DNA of 64,000 nt from Lentzea albida (GCF_900111005.1 NZ_FOFV01000020.1:1-64000), one strand, 5' to 3'. Shown: positions 8,278 through 16,821, numbered from the stretch's first letter. The notes: generated by a model not told the origin, from the sequence alone. Made by a program: numbers and translations.

Positions 8278-10259
8278 CGGTCGTCAAGTCCCCTTCGGAC
8301 AGCGCCGGGCGCGATGACGTCCTTGTCCTTGACCTTCACCGACGACTCGAGCTGCCAGGGAACACTGGTCACCATCACACCCGGCTGGAACAGCAGCCTT
8401 CCCTTGAGCCGCAACGCGCTCTGGTTGTGCAGGAGCTGCTCCCACCAGTGGCCGACCACGTACTCGGGGATGAACACCGTAACAACGTCGCGCGGGTTGT
8501 CCGTCTTGACGCGCTTGACGTAGTCGAGAACGGGCTTGGTGATCTCCCGGTAGGGCGACTCGATGACCTTGAGCGGGATCTTGAAGTTCTCCTTCTCCCA
8601 CTCGGCGACGAGCTTGCGGGTGTCGCCGTCGTCGACGTTGACCGTGACGGCCTCCAGCACGTCCGGGCGCGTGGCCTTCGCGTAGGACAACGCCCGCAGC
8701 GTGGGCATGTGCAGTTTGGACACCAGCACCATGCAGTGGTTGCGCGCGGGCATCGTGCGCACGCGCTCCTGCTTGCGCAGCTCCTCGGCGACGGTGTCGT
8801 AGTGCTTGCGGATCGCCGTCATCAACGCGTAGATGGCGGCCATCGCGGCGATGGCGATCCACGCGCCCTTGGTGAACTTGGTGATCAGGACGATGATCAG
8901 CACGGTCGCGGTCAGCGCCAAGCCGAACGTGTTGATGGCCTGCGAGCGCCGCATCCGGGTGCGCGCCTGGGCGTCGGTCTCGGTCTTGAGCAGCCGCTGC
9001 CAGTGCTTGATCATGCCGAGCTGGCTCAGCGTGAACGACACGAACACACCGACGATGTAGAGCTGGATCAGCCGGGTCACCTCGGCGTCGAACGCGATCA
9101 CCAGCACGACCGCGAAGCCCGCGAGGAACAGGATGCCGTTGGAGAACGCGAGCCGGTCGCCGCGGGTGTGCAACTGGCGCGGCAGGTAGCGGTCCTGGGC
9201 GAGGATCGAGCCGAGCACGGGGAAGCCGTTGAACGCCGTGTTCGCCGCGAGCACGAGGATGAGCGCGGTCACACCGGCGATGAAGTAGAAGCCGGGCGGG
9301 AAGTTGTCGAAGACGGCGTGCGCGATCTGCGCGACCATCGTCTTCTGCTCGTAGCCCTCGGGCGCGTTGGTGATCTGCTGGTCGGGGAACTCGGCCATCC
9401 GCACGTCGGTCAGCTGGGCGAGGACGATCAGGCCCATCAGCATGACCACCGAGATGCCGCCCATCAGCAGCAGCGTCGTGGCGGCGTTGCGGGACTTGGG
9501 CTTGCGGAACGCGGGCACGCCGTTGCTGATGGCCTCGACACCGGTCAAAGCGGCGCAACCGGACGAGAACGCCCGCAGCACGAGGAACACGAACGCGAGC
9601 CCCATCAGGTGGTCGGACTCGGCGTGGATCTCGAGGCCGGAGCTCTCGGCCCGCATCTCGTCGCCCATCACGAAGCCGCGGAACAGGCCGTAGCCGATCA
9701 GGCCGAAGACACCGATCATGAACGCGTAGACCGGGACGGCGAACGCGCTGCCGGACTCGCGGATGCCGCGCAGGTTCACCGCCGTCAGCAGCACGATGGC
9801 CGCGACCGCGAACTCCGCCTTGTGGGTCGCGACGAACGGGATCGCGGACCCGATGTTCGCCGCCGCCGCCGAGATCGACACCGCGACCGTGAGGATGTAG
9901 TCGACGAGCAGGGCGCTCGCCACCGTGAGCCCCGCTCTGCGGCCCAGGTTGACCGTCGCGACCTCGTAGTCACCGCCTCCGGACGGGTAGGCGTGCACGT
10001 TCTGCCGGTAGCTGGCCACCACGGTGAGCATGACCACGACGACCGCGACACCCACCCACGGCGCCATCGCGTAGGCGCTCAGGCCGGCCACGGACAGCAT
10101 CAGGAAGATCTCTTCGGGCGCGTACGCGACCGACGACATGGCGTCGGAGGCGAAGACCGGCAAGGCGATGCGTTTGGGCAGGAGGGTGTGAGCGAGGCGA
10201 TCGCTGCGGAACGGCCGTCCGACCAGGAGGCGTTTGGCGGCGGTGGCGAGCTTGGACAC
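8274..10259 (-). CDS. APC-superfamily amino acid/cation permease
   Basis: A 661-residue membrane transporter with about 12 hydrophobic helices and a long C-terminal cytosolic domain (roughly the last 170 residues, beginning near MVLVSKLHMPTLRAL). The N-terminal FASDAMSSVAYAPEE segment matches the helix-1 region of this APC subgroup. The substrate is not predictable. Adjacent divergent TrkA-type genes raise the possibility of potassium-linked transport, which is inference only. I place the start at GTG 10259 (VSKLATAAKRLL) because it is preceded 6 bases upstream by TACGCT and because longer starts would run into the divergent gene. Downstream it is coupled by ATGA overlap to the RNA methyltransferase. 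Confidence 0.9.
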   Translation of the reverse strand: MSKLATAAKRLLVGRPFRSDRLAHTLLPKRIALPVFASDAMSSVAYAPEEIFLMLSVAGLSAYAMAPWVGVAVVVVMLTVVASYRQNVHAYPSGGGDYEVATVNLGRRAGLTVASALLVDYILTVAVSISAAAANIGSAIPFVATHKAEFAVAAIVLLTAVNLRGIRESGSAFAVPVYAFMIGVFGLIGYGLFRGFVMGDEMRAESSGLEIHAESDHLMGLAFVFLVLRAFSSGCAALTGVEAISNGVPAFRKPKSRNAATTLLLMGGISVVMLMGLIVLAQLTDVRMAEFPDQQITNAPEGYEQKTMVAQIAHAVFDNFPPGFYFIAGVTALILVLAANTAFNGFPVLGSILAQDRYLPRQLHTRGDRLAFSNGILFLAGFAVVLVIAFDAEVTRLIQLYIVGVFVSFTLSQLGMIKHWQRLLKTETDAQARTRMRRSQAINTFGLALTATVLIIVLITKFTKGAWIAIAAMAAIYALMTAIRKHYDTVAEELRKQERVRTMPARNHCMVLVSKLHMPTLRALSYAKATRPDVLEAVTVNVDDGDTRKLVAEWEKENFKIPLKVIESPYREITKPVLDYVKRVKTDNPRDVVTVFIPEYVVGHWWEQLLHNQSALRLKGRLLFQPGVMVTSVPWQLESSVKVKDKDVIAPGAVRRGLDDR

Positions 10260-10341
10260 GGCCAGAGCGTAAGGGGTCCGCTCACCGGGACGGGCTAATG
10301 CTCGGTAGGTTCTGCGCAGAGTTCGCCTGAGGAGGCATGTC

Positions 10342-11004
10342 GTGCACGTGGTGATCATGGGGTGTGGCCGGGTGGGAGCCTCCCTGGCCAGGGCCCTCGA
10401 GCGACTCGACCACCAGGTCGCCGTGATCGACAAGGATTCGCAGTCGTTCCGCAGGCTGGGCAGCGACTTCCACGGACAGCAGGTCGTCGGCAACGGTTTC
10501 GACCGCAACGTCCTGATCGAGGCCGGGGTCGAGCGCGCGGGCGCGTTCGCGGCGGTCTCCAGCGGCGACAACTCGAACATCATCTCGGCGCGGGTCGCGC
10601 GCGAGACGTTCGGCGTCGAGCACGTCGTCGCGCGCATCTACGACCACAAGCGCGCCGCCGTGTACGAGCGCCTGGGCATCCCGACCGTGGCGACGGTGCC
10701 GTGGAGCACCGACAGGTTCCTCCGGATGCTGTTGCCCGAAGGGGCGGCGACCGCGTGGCGCGACCCGTCCGGCACCGTGGCGGTGCTGCCGATCGAGGTC
10801 TCCGAGGAGTGGGTCGGACGGCCCGTCCGCGAGCTCGAGGAGGCGATCGGCGCGCGCGTGGCGTTCGTGATGCGCTTCGGCACGGGTGTGCTGCCGGAGC
10901 ACTCGACGGTCGTGCAGGCCGACGACACCATCTACGTGGCGGCGCTGTCCGGCACGATCACCGACGTCGCGGCCGCGGCGCTGCAGGCACCGGAGGAGAG
11001 CTGA
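10342..11004 (+). CDS. ceoB: TrkA-type potassium-uptake regulatory protein (first copy)
   Basis: A 220-residue cytosolic protein with an N-terminal RCK/TrkA-N Rossmann domain (MGCGRVGASLA nucleotide-binding glycine motif, then VIDKD) and a C-terminal TrkA-C domain (about 145-215). Such proteins gate Trk/Ktr-type potassium channels in response to NAD(H) or ATP. The start GTG has GAGGAGG 6 bases upstream. Its stop overlaps the start of the second TrkA gene by one base (TGATG). The pair corresponds to M. tuberculosis ceoB-ceoC. No Trk membrane subunit is encoded in the window. Confidence 0.92.
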   Translation: MHVVIMGCGRVGASLARALERLDHQVAVIDKDSQSFRRLGSDFHGQQVVGNGFDRNVLIEAGVERAGAFAAVSSGDNSNIISARVARETFGVEHVVARIYDHKRAAVYERLGIPTVATVPWSTDRFLRMLLPEGAATAWRDPSGTVAVLPIEVSEEWVGRPVRELEEAIGARVAFVMRFGTGVLPEHSTVVQADDTIYVAALSGTITDVAAAALQAPEES

Positions 11005-11660
11005 TGCGGGTCGCCATCGCCGGCGCGGGAGCGGTGGGCCGTTCCATCGCGCAGGAGCTCGTCTCGGACGGGCACCAGGTCATGCTGATCGAGCGGGACC
11101 GGGCGCACTTCGACCCGAACTCCGTCGAGCAGGCCGAGTGGGTGCAGGCCGACGCGTGCGAATTGTCCTCTTTGGAGGACGCCGGCATGCAGCTGTGCGA
11201 CGTGGTGATCGCCGCGACCGGGGACGACAAGGTCAACCTCGTGGTGTCGCTCCTCGCCAAGACGGAGTTCGCGGTGCGCCGCGTCATCGCGCGCGTGAAC
11301 GACCCGACGAACGAATGGCTGTTCACCGAGTCGTGGGGCGTCGACGTGGCCGTGTCGACGCCACGGCTGCTGGCCGCCATGGTCGAGGAGTCCGTGACGA
11401 TCGGTGACGTCGTGCGGCTGATGACGTTGCGGCAGGGACAGGCGAACCTCGTGGAGATCACGCTCGACGAGTCGACGCCGTTCGCCGGCCGGGCGGTCTC
11501 GGAGCTGACGCTGCCGCGTGACGCCGCCCTGGTGACGATCCTGCGCGGCGGGCGGGTCATCGTGCCGCAGCCCGACGACACCCTGGAGGGCGGGGACGAG
11601 CTGTTGTTCGTCACGACCGCCGCCGTCGAGCAGGACATCAAGAGGGCTCTGGGGTACTGA
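11004..11660 (+). CDS. ceoC: TrkA-type potassium-uptake regulatory protein (second copy)
   Basis: A 218-residue paralogue of the preceding gene, with the glycine motif VAIAGAGAVGRSIAQ, the acidic end of the NAD-binding strand (LIERD) and a TrkA-C domain in the last 80 residues (LVEITLDESTPFAGRAVSEL). It overlaps the first copy by a single base and has its own GGAGGAG ribosome-binding site inside the upstream gene (10992-10998). The two products probably act together as a heteromeric RCK ring. Transcription ends at a strong hairpin at 11674-11704. Confidence 0.92.
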   Translation: MRVAIAGAGAVGRSIAQELVSDGHQVMLIERDRAHFDPNSVEQAEWVQADACELSSLEDAGMQLCDVVIAATGDDKVNLVVSLLAKTEFAVRRVIARVNDPTNEWLFTESWGVDVAVSTPRLLAAMVEESVTIGDVVRLMTLRQGQANLVEITLDESTPFAGRAVSELTLPRDAALVTILRGGRVIVPQPDDTLEGGDELLFVTTAAVEQDIKRALGY

Positions 11661-11673
11661 CGGTTCTCACGCG

Positions 11674-11704
11674 GATGCCCGGCAGGCCAGGCCTGCCGGG
11701 CATC
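11674..11704. terminator. Bidirectional hairpin terminator
   Basis: A perfect 15-bp inverted repeat (GATGCCCGGCAGGCC / GGCCTGCCGGGCATC) with a single central base lies between the convergent ceoC and DUF3159 genes. It has no U tract but is symmetric and very stable, fitting a bidirectional terminator. Confidence 0.8.
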
Positions 11705-11717
11705 GGCGTTTCCGGGC

Positions 11718-12482
11718 TCAGTCCCTGGACTTGTCGCGGGACTCGGCGTCGACGACGCGCTTGAGCTCGTCCATGTCCGGGGTCATCAGGTCGTCGGCGG
11801 TGCGCGCGAGCACGCCCTCCACCTCGGCCTGCGACTTGGCCTCCGCCTCGGCTGCCTCCTCGGCCGCCTTGAGGCGCTTGTCCGCGCGGCGGACCGCCCA
11901 GACCGTGGCGAGCAGGGCGATGGCCATCAGCGGGTAGCCCATGCCGAGGCGGGCGACGGCGAGCCAGCCGACCTGGTCCTCGTCGTAGAGCCAGCGCTGG
12001 ACGACGAAGCGCGCGAAGAAGACCAGGGCCCACACGAAGGTCGCGATGTCGTAGTCGCGGACCGAGGCCTTGTCGTCGCGCCAGGAGCGGTCCCTGCCGT
12101 TGAGGAACGTCCAGATGACGCCGGCGAGGGGCCAGCGCACGACGATCGACAGCAGGAACGCGCTGCCGTACACGACGCTCTGCCAGATGCCGAAGAGGAA
12201 GAAACCCTTGGCCTCGCCCGTCTTGTAGGCGATGAAGGCCGCGATGCCGACGCCGAAGACGGCGGAGATCGCGGGCTGGATGGTTCCCTTGCGCACGGCC
12301 AGGACCGCGCCGATGACGACGGCGGCGGCGAGGGAGCTGATGATCGCGGCCATCAGGTTCTTGGTCGCGAAGTTGACGATCACGAAGACGAGCACGGGCA
12401 ACGAGGAGTAGAGCATTCCGCTCACTCCGCCCATCTGCTCGAGGACGGTGGGCTGCTTTTCTTCGGTCTTGGCTGAAGTCAT
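11718..12482 (-). CDS. DUF3159 family membrane protein
   Basis: A 254-residue integral membrane protein with about five or six hydrophobic segments between residues 25 and 215 (e.g. SLPVLVFVIVNFA, LMAAIISSLAAAVVIGAVLAV). It ends in a charged cytosolic tail of about 40 residues rich in Ala, Glu and Lys. It matches the actinobacterial DUF3159 family (M. tuberculosis Rv2693c position). Function unknown. The start ATG overlaps the stop of the upstream OB-fold gene by 4 bases, so the two are translationally coupled. Confidence 0.88.
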   Translation of the reverse strand: MTSAKTEEKQPTVLEQMGGVSGMLYSSLPVLVFVIVNFATKNLMAAIISSLAAAVVIGAVLAVRKGTIQPAISAVFGVGIAAFIAYKTGEAKGFFLFGIWQSVVYGSAFLLSIVVRWPLAGVIWTFLNGRDRSWRDDKASVRDYDIATFVWALVFFARFVVQRWLYDEDQVGWLAVARLGMGYPLMAIALLATVWAVRRADKRLKAAEEAAEAEAKSQAEVEGVLARTADDLMTPDMDELKRVVDAESRDKSRD

Positions 12483-12844
12483 GAAGCGTTCTGCAACTCG
12501 TAATAGGGGTTGTAGAGCACCTTGCGCCCGTTGCGCACGGCGATGCGGCCACGGACCTTGATCGTCCGACCAGGCTCGATTCCCGCGATGCGACGGCGGC
12601 CGAGCCAGACGAGGGTGACGCCCTCGGTGCCGTCGTAGAGTTCGGCCTCCAGCGTGGCGGCCGCGTCCCGGGGGCAGAGCTCCACGCTGCGGAGCCTTCC
12701 GAGGACGGTGACCTCCTCACCGGACTTGCAGTCGCAGGCCTTCACCGCGCCGACGGCCTCCGCTTTTCGCGACAGGTCGTCCGCGTCGAGCTCGGCGACG
12801 TCGCTGGTCAAGCGACGCACCAAGCGGCGCCAATAGCCGCTCAT
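12479..12844 (-). CDS. OB-fold nucleic-acid-binding-like protein
   Basis: A 121-residue protein of the actinobacterial Rv2694c type. Residues 40-118 look like a single OB-fold strand pattern (EEVTVLGRLRSVEL, GVTLVWLGRRRI, TIKVRGRIAVRNGRKVLYNPYYEL), like the RecG/RecJ-type OB domain. It may bind single-stranded nucleic acid, but that is inferred only from the fold pattern. It is coupled to the downstream DUF3159 membrane protein by an ATGA overlap, a pairing conserved in actinobacteria. Confidence 0.8.
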   Translation of the reverse strand: MSGYWRRLVRRLTSDVAELDADDLSRKAEAVGAVKACDCKSGEEVTVLGRLRSVELCPRDAAATLEAELYDGTEGVTLVWLGRRRIAGIEPGRTIKVRGRIAVRNGRKVLYNPYYELQNAS

Positions 12845-12928
12845 CCCCGACTCCCGCAGTGCTCTGGTGGCCCCGTGGTGTGGGCCGTCTGACAGTGAGG
12901 GTACGCAGAGGCGGCGACAATCCCAGGC

Positions 12929-13585
12929 GTGCCTGCCGAGACCGTCCTGCTGCTGCCCGGAACCGCCTCAGACGAGGTTTTTGTCCGATCCGTGTTCACC
13001 GAGCCGTTGTCGCAGGTAGGTGCCGTTCTCCACGCACCACGCGTTCGCACACTCCGTGAACGGTTGACGGCCCTCGAAAATGCCCCCGCAGGCCACCCGA
13101 TCGTGGTGGGCGGGGTCTCACTCGGCGCGCACGTCGCGGCGAGGTGGGCGGTGGCCAACCCGGACCGCTGCGCGGGTCTCGTCCTCGCCCTGCCGGCCTG
13201 GACCGGCACCCCGGACGGGGCTCCGGCGGCGCTCGCGGCCAGGGCCAGCGCGGAGATCGTCAGGACCCAGGGGCTCGCGACGGCGCTGTCCGGCACGTCC
13301 GGCTGGTTGCACGACGAGCTGACGAGGGCCTGGCACGGCTACGGAGAGCAGCTCGTGCCGCACCTCGAGGAAGCCGCCGAGTCGCTCGCACCGACGCTCG
13401 ACGAGCTCGGGTCGCTCGACGTGCCGGTGGGGATCGTCGGGTGCACCGATGACCCGGTGCACCCGATCGCGGTCGCACGCGCGTGGGCACAAGCCCTCCC
13501 CCGCGCCGTGCTCGTCACGACGACGCTGGACGCCTATCCGCACGCGCTGGGGCGTGCGGTGCAGGCGTGGCGACAGGCGCGTTAG
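12929..13585 (+). CDS. Alpha/beta hydrolase
   Basis: A 218-residue small alpha/beta hydrolase. The nucleophile elbow is GVSLG (Ser64). A likely acid lies in GCTDDPVHP (about 171) and the His in AYPHALG (about 205), giving a complete triad. The oxyanion segment LLLPGTASDE follows strand 3. Position and type match Rv2695 of M. tuberculosis. Substrate unknown. The GTG start has GACAAT 7 bases upstream and no ribosome-binding site, suggesting a leaderless mRNA. The 3' end overlaps the convergent DUF3710 gene by 4 bases. Confidence 0.85.
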   Translation: MPAETVLLLPGTASDEVFVRSVFTEPLSQVGAVLHAPRVRTLRERLTALENAPAGHPIVVGGVSLGAHVAARWAVANPDRCAGLVLALPAWTGTPDGAPAALAARASAEIVRTQGLATALSGTSGWLHDELTRAWHGYGEQLVPHLEEAAESLAPTLDELGSLDVPVGIVGCTDDPVHPIAVARAWAQALPRAVLVTTTLDAYPHALGRAVQAWRQAR

Positions 13586-14199
13586 CCCTGCTGCTGCTGG
13601 ATGTGGCGCGCGATGGCCTCCGGCAGCTCGACCGGCAGCGGCGTGCGGGGCGGCATCGGCTGCTCGCCGCGCACGACGACCGTTCCGCGCAGCATCTCGC
13701 GCAGCGCCTCGGCGTTCTGCTCGAAGTGCTCCTCGGGACCGGCCGCGACCCCGCGCAGCATCCAGCGCGGCCGGTCGACGCCGATGAAGAGGATCTTCAC
13801 GCCCTGGTTGCGCGCGGTGATCTCCTCGCCCCACTCGCCGTTCTCGCGGTTGATGCGGGCGCCGTCCTCCTTGAGGCCGTCGATCAGCTCCGCACCGACC
13901 TCCTTCCAGAGGTCGCCCGACTTCGGCGCGGCGAACGCGCTGACCGTCAGCTGACCGACCGGCGTGAGGACGTGCACCGCGCGCACGGCGTTCGTCTGCT
14001 GGTCCATCTCGACCTGCAGCTGGGCCTCCTCCGGCATCGGCAGCAGCACCGAGCCCAGGTCGAGCCGATCCACGTCGTCCTGAGGCGCCACGGTCGAGTC
14101 CCACGGGCCCTCGACGTCGTCGAAGTCCTCGTCGTGCTCCGGACCGGTGTCGACCGCGCCCGAGGAGTGACGACCGCGCTTGCGGCGCCTTCCGAACAT
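13582..14199 (-). CDS. DUF3710 family protein
   Basis: A 205-residue soluble protein of the actinobacterial DUF3710 family (Rv2696c position). It begins with a basic stretch (MFGRRRKRGRHS) and an acidic linker with TGPEHDEDFDDVEGPWD, followed by a compact domain (about 45-190) containing LFIGVDRPRWMLRGV. Function unknown. It starts 4 bases beyond the dut stop on the same strand, so the two genes form an operon, and its 3' end overlaps the convergent hydrolase gene. Confidence 0.88.
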   Translation of the reverse strand: MFGRRRKRGRHSSGAVDTGPEHDEDFDDVEGPWDSTVAPQDDVDRLDLGSVLLPMPEEAQLQVEMDQQTNAVRAVHVLTPVGQLTVSAFAAPKSGDLWKEVGAELIDGLKEDGARINRENGEWGEEITARNQGVKILFIGVDRPRWMLRGVAAGPEEHFEQNAEALREMLRGTVVVRGEQPMPPRTPLPVELPEAIARHIQQQQG

Positions 14200-14203
14200 T
14201 GCC

Positions 14204-14677
14204 CTACCCCTCCGCCTTCATCCTGGCGAGCACCACGTGCCCGCCGGTCGAGCCATAGCCTCCCGCACCGCGTTCCGTCTCCGGCAACTCGGCGACCTCG
14301 CGGAACACCGCGTGCTCGACGCGTTGCACGACGAGCTGGGCGATCCGGTCGCCGCGTGACAGCGCGATCGGCTCACGAAGATCATGGTTCACGAGGCAAA
14401 CGCGGATCTCACCGCGGTAGCCCGAGTCGATCGTGCCGGGCGTGTTCACCACGCTCAACCCGACCTTCGCGGCCAGTCCGGAACGCGGGTGCACGAACCC
14501 GGCGAAACCGGCGGGGAGCGCGATCGCGACACCGGTGCCGACCACGGCGCGCTCGCCTGGTGGAATGACCACGTCCGACGTGGTGACCAGATCGGCGCCC
14601 GCGTCGCCGAGACGGGCGTAGGCGGGCACGGGAACCCCCGGATCGAGCCGGGTCAGCAACACCTCGACGCTGGACAC
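14204..14677 (-). CDS. dut: dUTP diphosphatase
   Basis: A 157-residue trimeric-type dUTPase that hydrolyses dUTP to dUMP and pyrophosphate, keeping uracil out of DNA and feeding dTMP synthesis. All five family motifs are present: [39 protein letters not shown] and the C-terminal [11 protein letters not shown] chose GTG 14677 ([12 protein letters not shown]), which gives the normal family length. It has TAATCT 8 bases upstream and no Shine-Dalgarno sequence. It shares a very short divergent promoter with DUF3093 and is followed 4 bases later by DUF3710. Confidence 0.96.
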   Translation of the reverse strand: MSSVEVLLTRLDPGVPVPAYARLGDAGADLVTTSDVVIPPGERAVVGTGVAIALPAGFAGFVHPRSGLAAKVGLSVVNTPGTIDSGYRGEIRVCLVNHDLREPIALSRGDRIAQLVVQRVEHAVFREVAELPETERGAGGYGSTGGHVVLARMKAEG

Positions 14678-14685
14678 GGCGGCCG

Positions 14686-14695
14686 AGATTACCCT
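14686..14695. promoter_or_regulatory. Overlapping divergent -10 boxes of dut and DUF3093
   Basis: On the minus strand TAATCT (complement of 14686-14691) lies 8 bases before the dut GTG. On the plus strand TACCCT (14690-14695) lies 6 bases before the DUF3093 GTG. The two boxes share the TA at 14690-14691 and point outward. The whole intergenic region is only 24 bp, so both mRNAs would be leaderless and any -35 contact would fall inside the opposite coding region. Confidence 0.65.
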
Positions 14696-14701
14696 GACGA
14701 C

Positions 14702-15163
14702 GTGAGTGAGACTGCCGTGACCGCCACTACGACCTTCCGCGAACGCCTGTACGTGACGTGGTGGATCTGGCCGCTGCCGCTGCTCGCGGCCGCGCTGCTG
14801 GCCGCCGAGGTGCACATGGGCTTCCCCGGAGTCCGGTCCTGGCTGCCGTACGTGATCCTGCTGCCGCTGACGGTCGTGCTGATCGTCCGGCTGGGCTCGA
14901 CGAAGGTCGAGGTCTCCGGCGGCGAGCTGCGCGCGGGCGACGCGCACATCCCGCTGGAGCTGCTCGGCGAGGTCGAGATCATCCCCGTCGAGGACCGCCG
15001 CCGGACCATGGGCCGCGACCTCGACCCGGCGGCGTACGTCGTGCACCGGGGCTGGGTCAAGCCGCTCGTGCGGGTGCGGGTGGACGACCCGCAGGACCCG
15101 ACCCCCTACTGGGTGATCAGCACGCGGCGCCCGGAAGAGCTCGCCGCCGCGATCAAGTCCTGA
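14702..15163 (+). CDS. DUF3093 family membrane protein
   Basis: A 153-residue protein with two adjacent transmembrane helices (about 17-38 and 45-63, e.g. [17 protein letters not shown]) followed by a cytosolic PH-like beta domain (residues 65-150, ending [14 protein letters not shown]). This matches the actinobacterial DUF3093 family (Rv2698 position). Function unknown. The GTG start is leaderless-type with TACCCT 6 bases upstream. Transcription stops at the intrinsic terminator at 15174-15209. Confidence 0.88.
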   Translation: MSETAVTATTTFRERLYVTWWIWPLPLLAAALLAAEVHMGFPGVRSWLPYVILLPLTVVLIVRLGSTKVEVSGGELRAGDAHIPLELLGEVEIIPVEDRRRTMGRDLDPAAYVVHRGWVKPLVRVRVDDPQDPTPYWVISTRRPEELAAAIKS

Positions 15164-15173
15164 GAGAACACAA

Positions 15174-15209
15174 CTGGGCGCCACCCGTGAGGGTGAGCGC
15201 CCAGTTTTT
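15174..15209 (+). terminator. Intrinsic terminator after DUF3093
   Basis: CTGGGCGC (15174-15181) and CACCC (15182-15186) pair with GGGTG and GCGCCCAG (to 15204) around a GTGA tetraloop, immediately followed by TTTTT. This is one of the few canonical rho-independent terminators in the window. Confidence 0.9.
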
Positions 15210-15253
15210 CTTCGGCGGACTGAACTCAGGCCTGTGGGATCAAGCCGTGCGGA

Positions 15254-15553
15254 TCAGGCGCAGTCGCGGCAGATGTACGTGCCGCCGTTGTCCTCGGCAA
15301 GCCTGCTGCGGTGGTGCACCAGGAAGCACTTCGAGCACGTGAACTCGTCGGCCTGCTTGGGCAGGACCTTGAACGTGAGCTCCTCGCCGGACAGGTCGGC
15401 GCCCGGGAGCTCGAAGTTCTCCGCGCTCGCGTCCTCGTCGACGTCGACGACGCCGGACTGCGTCTCGTTCCGCCGGGCCTTCAACTCCTCGAGGGAGTCC
15501 TCAGCGAGTTCGTCCGCCTCGCTGCGACGCGGCGCGTCGTAGTCGGTCGCCAT
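15254..15553 (-). CDS. DUF4193 zinc-ribbon-like protein
   Basis: A 99-residue acidic protein of the actinobacterial DUF4193 family (Rv2699c position). The N-terminal two thirds are charged and probably flexible. The C-terminal part has two CxxC pairs (FTCSKCFLVHH and YICRDC) expected to hold a zinc ion. This family contains anti-sigma or RNA-polymerase-associated candidates, but no function is established from the sequence here. I prefer ATG 15553 (MATDYDAPRR); a GTG at 15562 would add three residues. Confidence 0.88.
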   Translation of the reverse strand: MATDYDAPRRSEADELAEDSLEELKARRNETQSGVVDVDEDASAENFELPGADLSGEELTFKVLPKQADEFTCSKCFLVHHRSRLAEDNGGTYICRDCA

Positions 15554-15975
15554 CTTCTTCACCCCTGCGGTCTACGGAGACTGTTCGTGTCGCTGGTTAA
15601 CGCTCCAGCGACCTCTTTTGTGCCCCACGTCAAGGTGACGTAGGTCTCCCACACCCGGCGGGCAAGCCAACCCCCTTGACGCGACCGTCGGCTTGATCGA
15701 AATGTGTGCGGAGCGCGCAGAGGGTAGCTCATTGTCAGAGTGGCTCGACATCGGGTTACCCCTTACCGACCGGACGGGTGACACAACCTTTCTACGCTGG
15801 ACCGATAGGCTGTGCGGGAGCACATGTGTCTCGGCGTGCAACCTGACGCCAGGCCGGTACCGTCCTGACTGTGAGCAATGGGACCGGTGCAGTGGGTCAC
15901 GCCCGTCAGGGCGCGCAGCAGCCGGGCAAGGCCTAGGCTGATCTCAGGGGACGGATCACGGGGAGGGCTTCGAAC
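15554..15975. other. Intergenic region between DUF4193 and cei
   Basis: About 420 bases without a convincing gene. It must hold the divergent promoters of DUF4193 and cei. A TAGGCT at 15934-15939 is a possible -10 box for cei. The only clear signal is the GGGAGGG ribosome-binding site of cei near 15961-15967. Open frames crossing the region lack start signals and look random. Confidence 0.5.
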
Positions 15976-16704
15976 GTGGGATCCGCATCGGGGAGCTTGA
16001 CGCCTTACAAGAGGCGTCGGCCCGTGCCCGCGCTCGTCCTGTTCGCGGTGCTGTTGGTCAGTTCCGTGTTCGTGTGGGTGAAGGTGCTCGGCAACGCAAG
16101 CGACGTGGACGCGGCCATCAAGTGCAACGCGCCCGGCAACGTGACGGCGTCCTCCACCGCCCCGGCGGGGGCCGACCCCGTGGCGGGCGAGACGCCGACG
16201 GCGCCCCCGCCCGCGCTGGGCACCGTCCTCGAGCACGACGCGCTCGACCGCACCGATCCGGTGCCGGTCGGCGACGTGAACTTCAAGGTCGTCAACGCCT
16301 CGACGCAGCGCAACCACGCCAAGGCCGTCGCGACGATGTTCACCGAGCTGGGCCTGAAGCAGGCGGCCGAGCCCGGCAACGACCCGGTCTACCCGGCGGG
16401 CGACATGACCTGCCGCGGCCAGCTGCGCTTCGGCGCGCCCGGCGCCTCGGCCGCCAGGACCCTGTCGCTGCTGGAGCCGTGCCTGGAGCTCGTGCGCGAC
16501 GAGCGCCAGGACGCCACCGTCGACGTGGCGATCGGCAAGAAGTTCGACGAGGTCAAGCCCAACAGCAACGCCCGCAAGGTCCTCGACCAGCTCAGCGAGT
16601 GGGCGGCGCAGCAGCCGGATCAGCAGGGCGGGCAGGTGGCCGCGGCCACGCGTCCGACGCTCAACGCGGACAACCTGGCCGGGGCGCGCGAAGTCACCTG
16701 CTGA
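15976..16704 (+). CDS. cei: Cell envelope integrity protein Cei (LytR C-terminal domain)
   Basis: A 242-residue membrane-anchored extracytoplasmic protein. A basic N-terminus (YKRRR) precedes one transmembrane helix (about 16-38, VPALVLFAVLLVSSVFVWV). A Pro/Ala-rich linker and a LytR_C domain follow (about 100-195, from VNFKVVNASTQRNHA onward). The M. tuberculosis homologue Rv2700 (Cei) is needed for envelope integrity and virulence. Two cysteines near CRGQL and EPCLEL may form a disulfide outside the membrane. The GTG start follows a GGGAGGG ribosome-binding site. Three 14-bp tandem repeats begin at its stop codon. Confidence 0.9.
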   Translation: MGSASGSLTPYKRRRPVPALVLFAVLLVSSVFVWVKVLGNASDVDAAIKCNAPGNVTASSTAPAGADPVAGETPTAPPPALGTVLEHDALDRTDPVPVGDVNFKVVNASTQRNHAKAVATMFTELGLKQAAEPGNDPVYPAGDMTCRGQLRFGAPGASAARTLSLLEPCLELVRDERQDATVDVAIGKKFDEVKPNSNARKVLDQLSEWAAQQPDQQGGQVAAATRPTLNADNLAGAREVTC

Positions 16705-16740
16705 CGTTCAAGTGCTGACGTTCAAGTGCTGACGTTCAAC
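16700..16740. repeat. Three 14-bp tandem repeats at the cei stop codon
   Basis: The unit GCTGACGTTCAAGT occurs at 16700-16713 and 16714-16727 and, with a diverged end, at 16728-16740. The first copy contains the cei TGA stop, and each repeat carries the same TGA in a shifted frame because 14 is not a multiple of three. It looks like recent slippage or duplication. Confidence 0.85.
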
Positions 16741-16776
16741 TAGGCGGGCAACCGCTTCCAATGGCTCGACTTTCTC

Positions 16777-16821
16777 GCGAGAACGGCGTCGCCCCTGGTG
16801 CAGGGGCGACGCCGTTCTCGC
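16777..16821. terminator. Strong hairpin terminator after cei
   Basis: A perfect 20-bp inverted repeat (from GCGAGAACGGCG at 16777 to its complement ending at 16821) with the 5-base loop GGTGC. It lies between the convergent cei and suhB genes and has no U tract. A bidirectional terminator is the simplest reading. Confidence 0.8.

Noticed and set aside
10260-10637. Longer start of the APC permease, adding over 120 residues.
   Set aside because: The extra part is antisense to ceoB and has Arg/Thr/Ser-rich composition; GTG 10259 has a -10 box directly upstream and gives the usual N-terminus.
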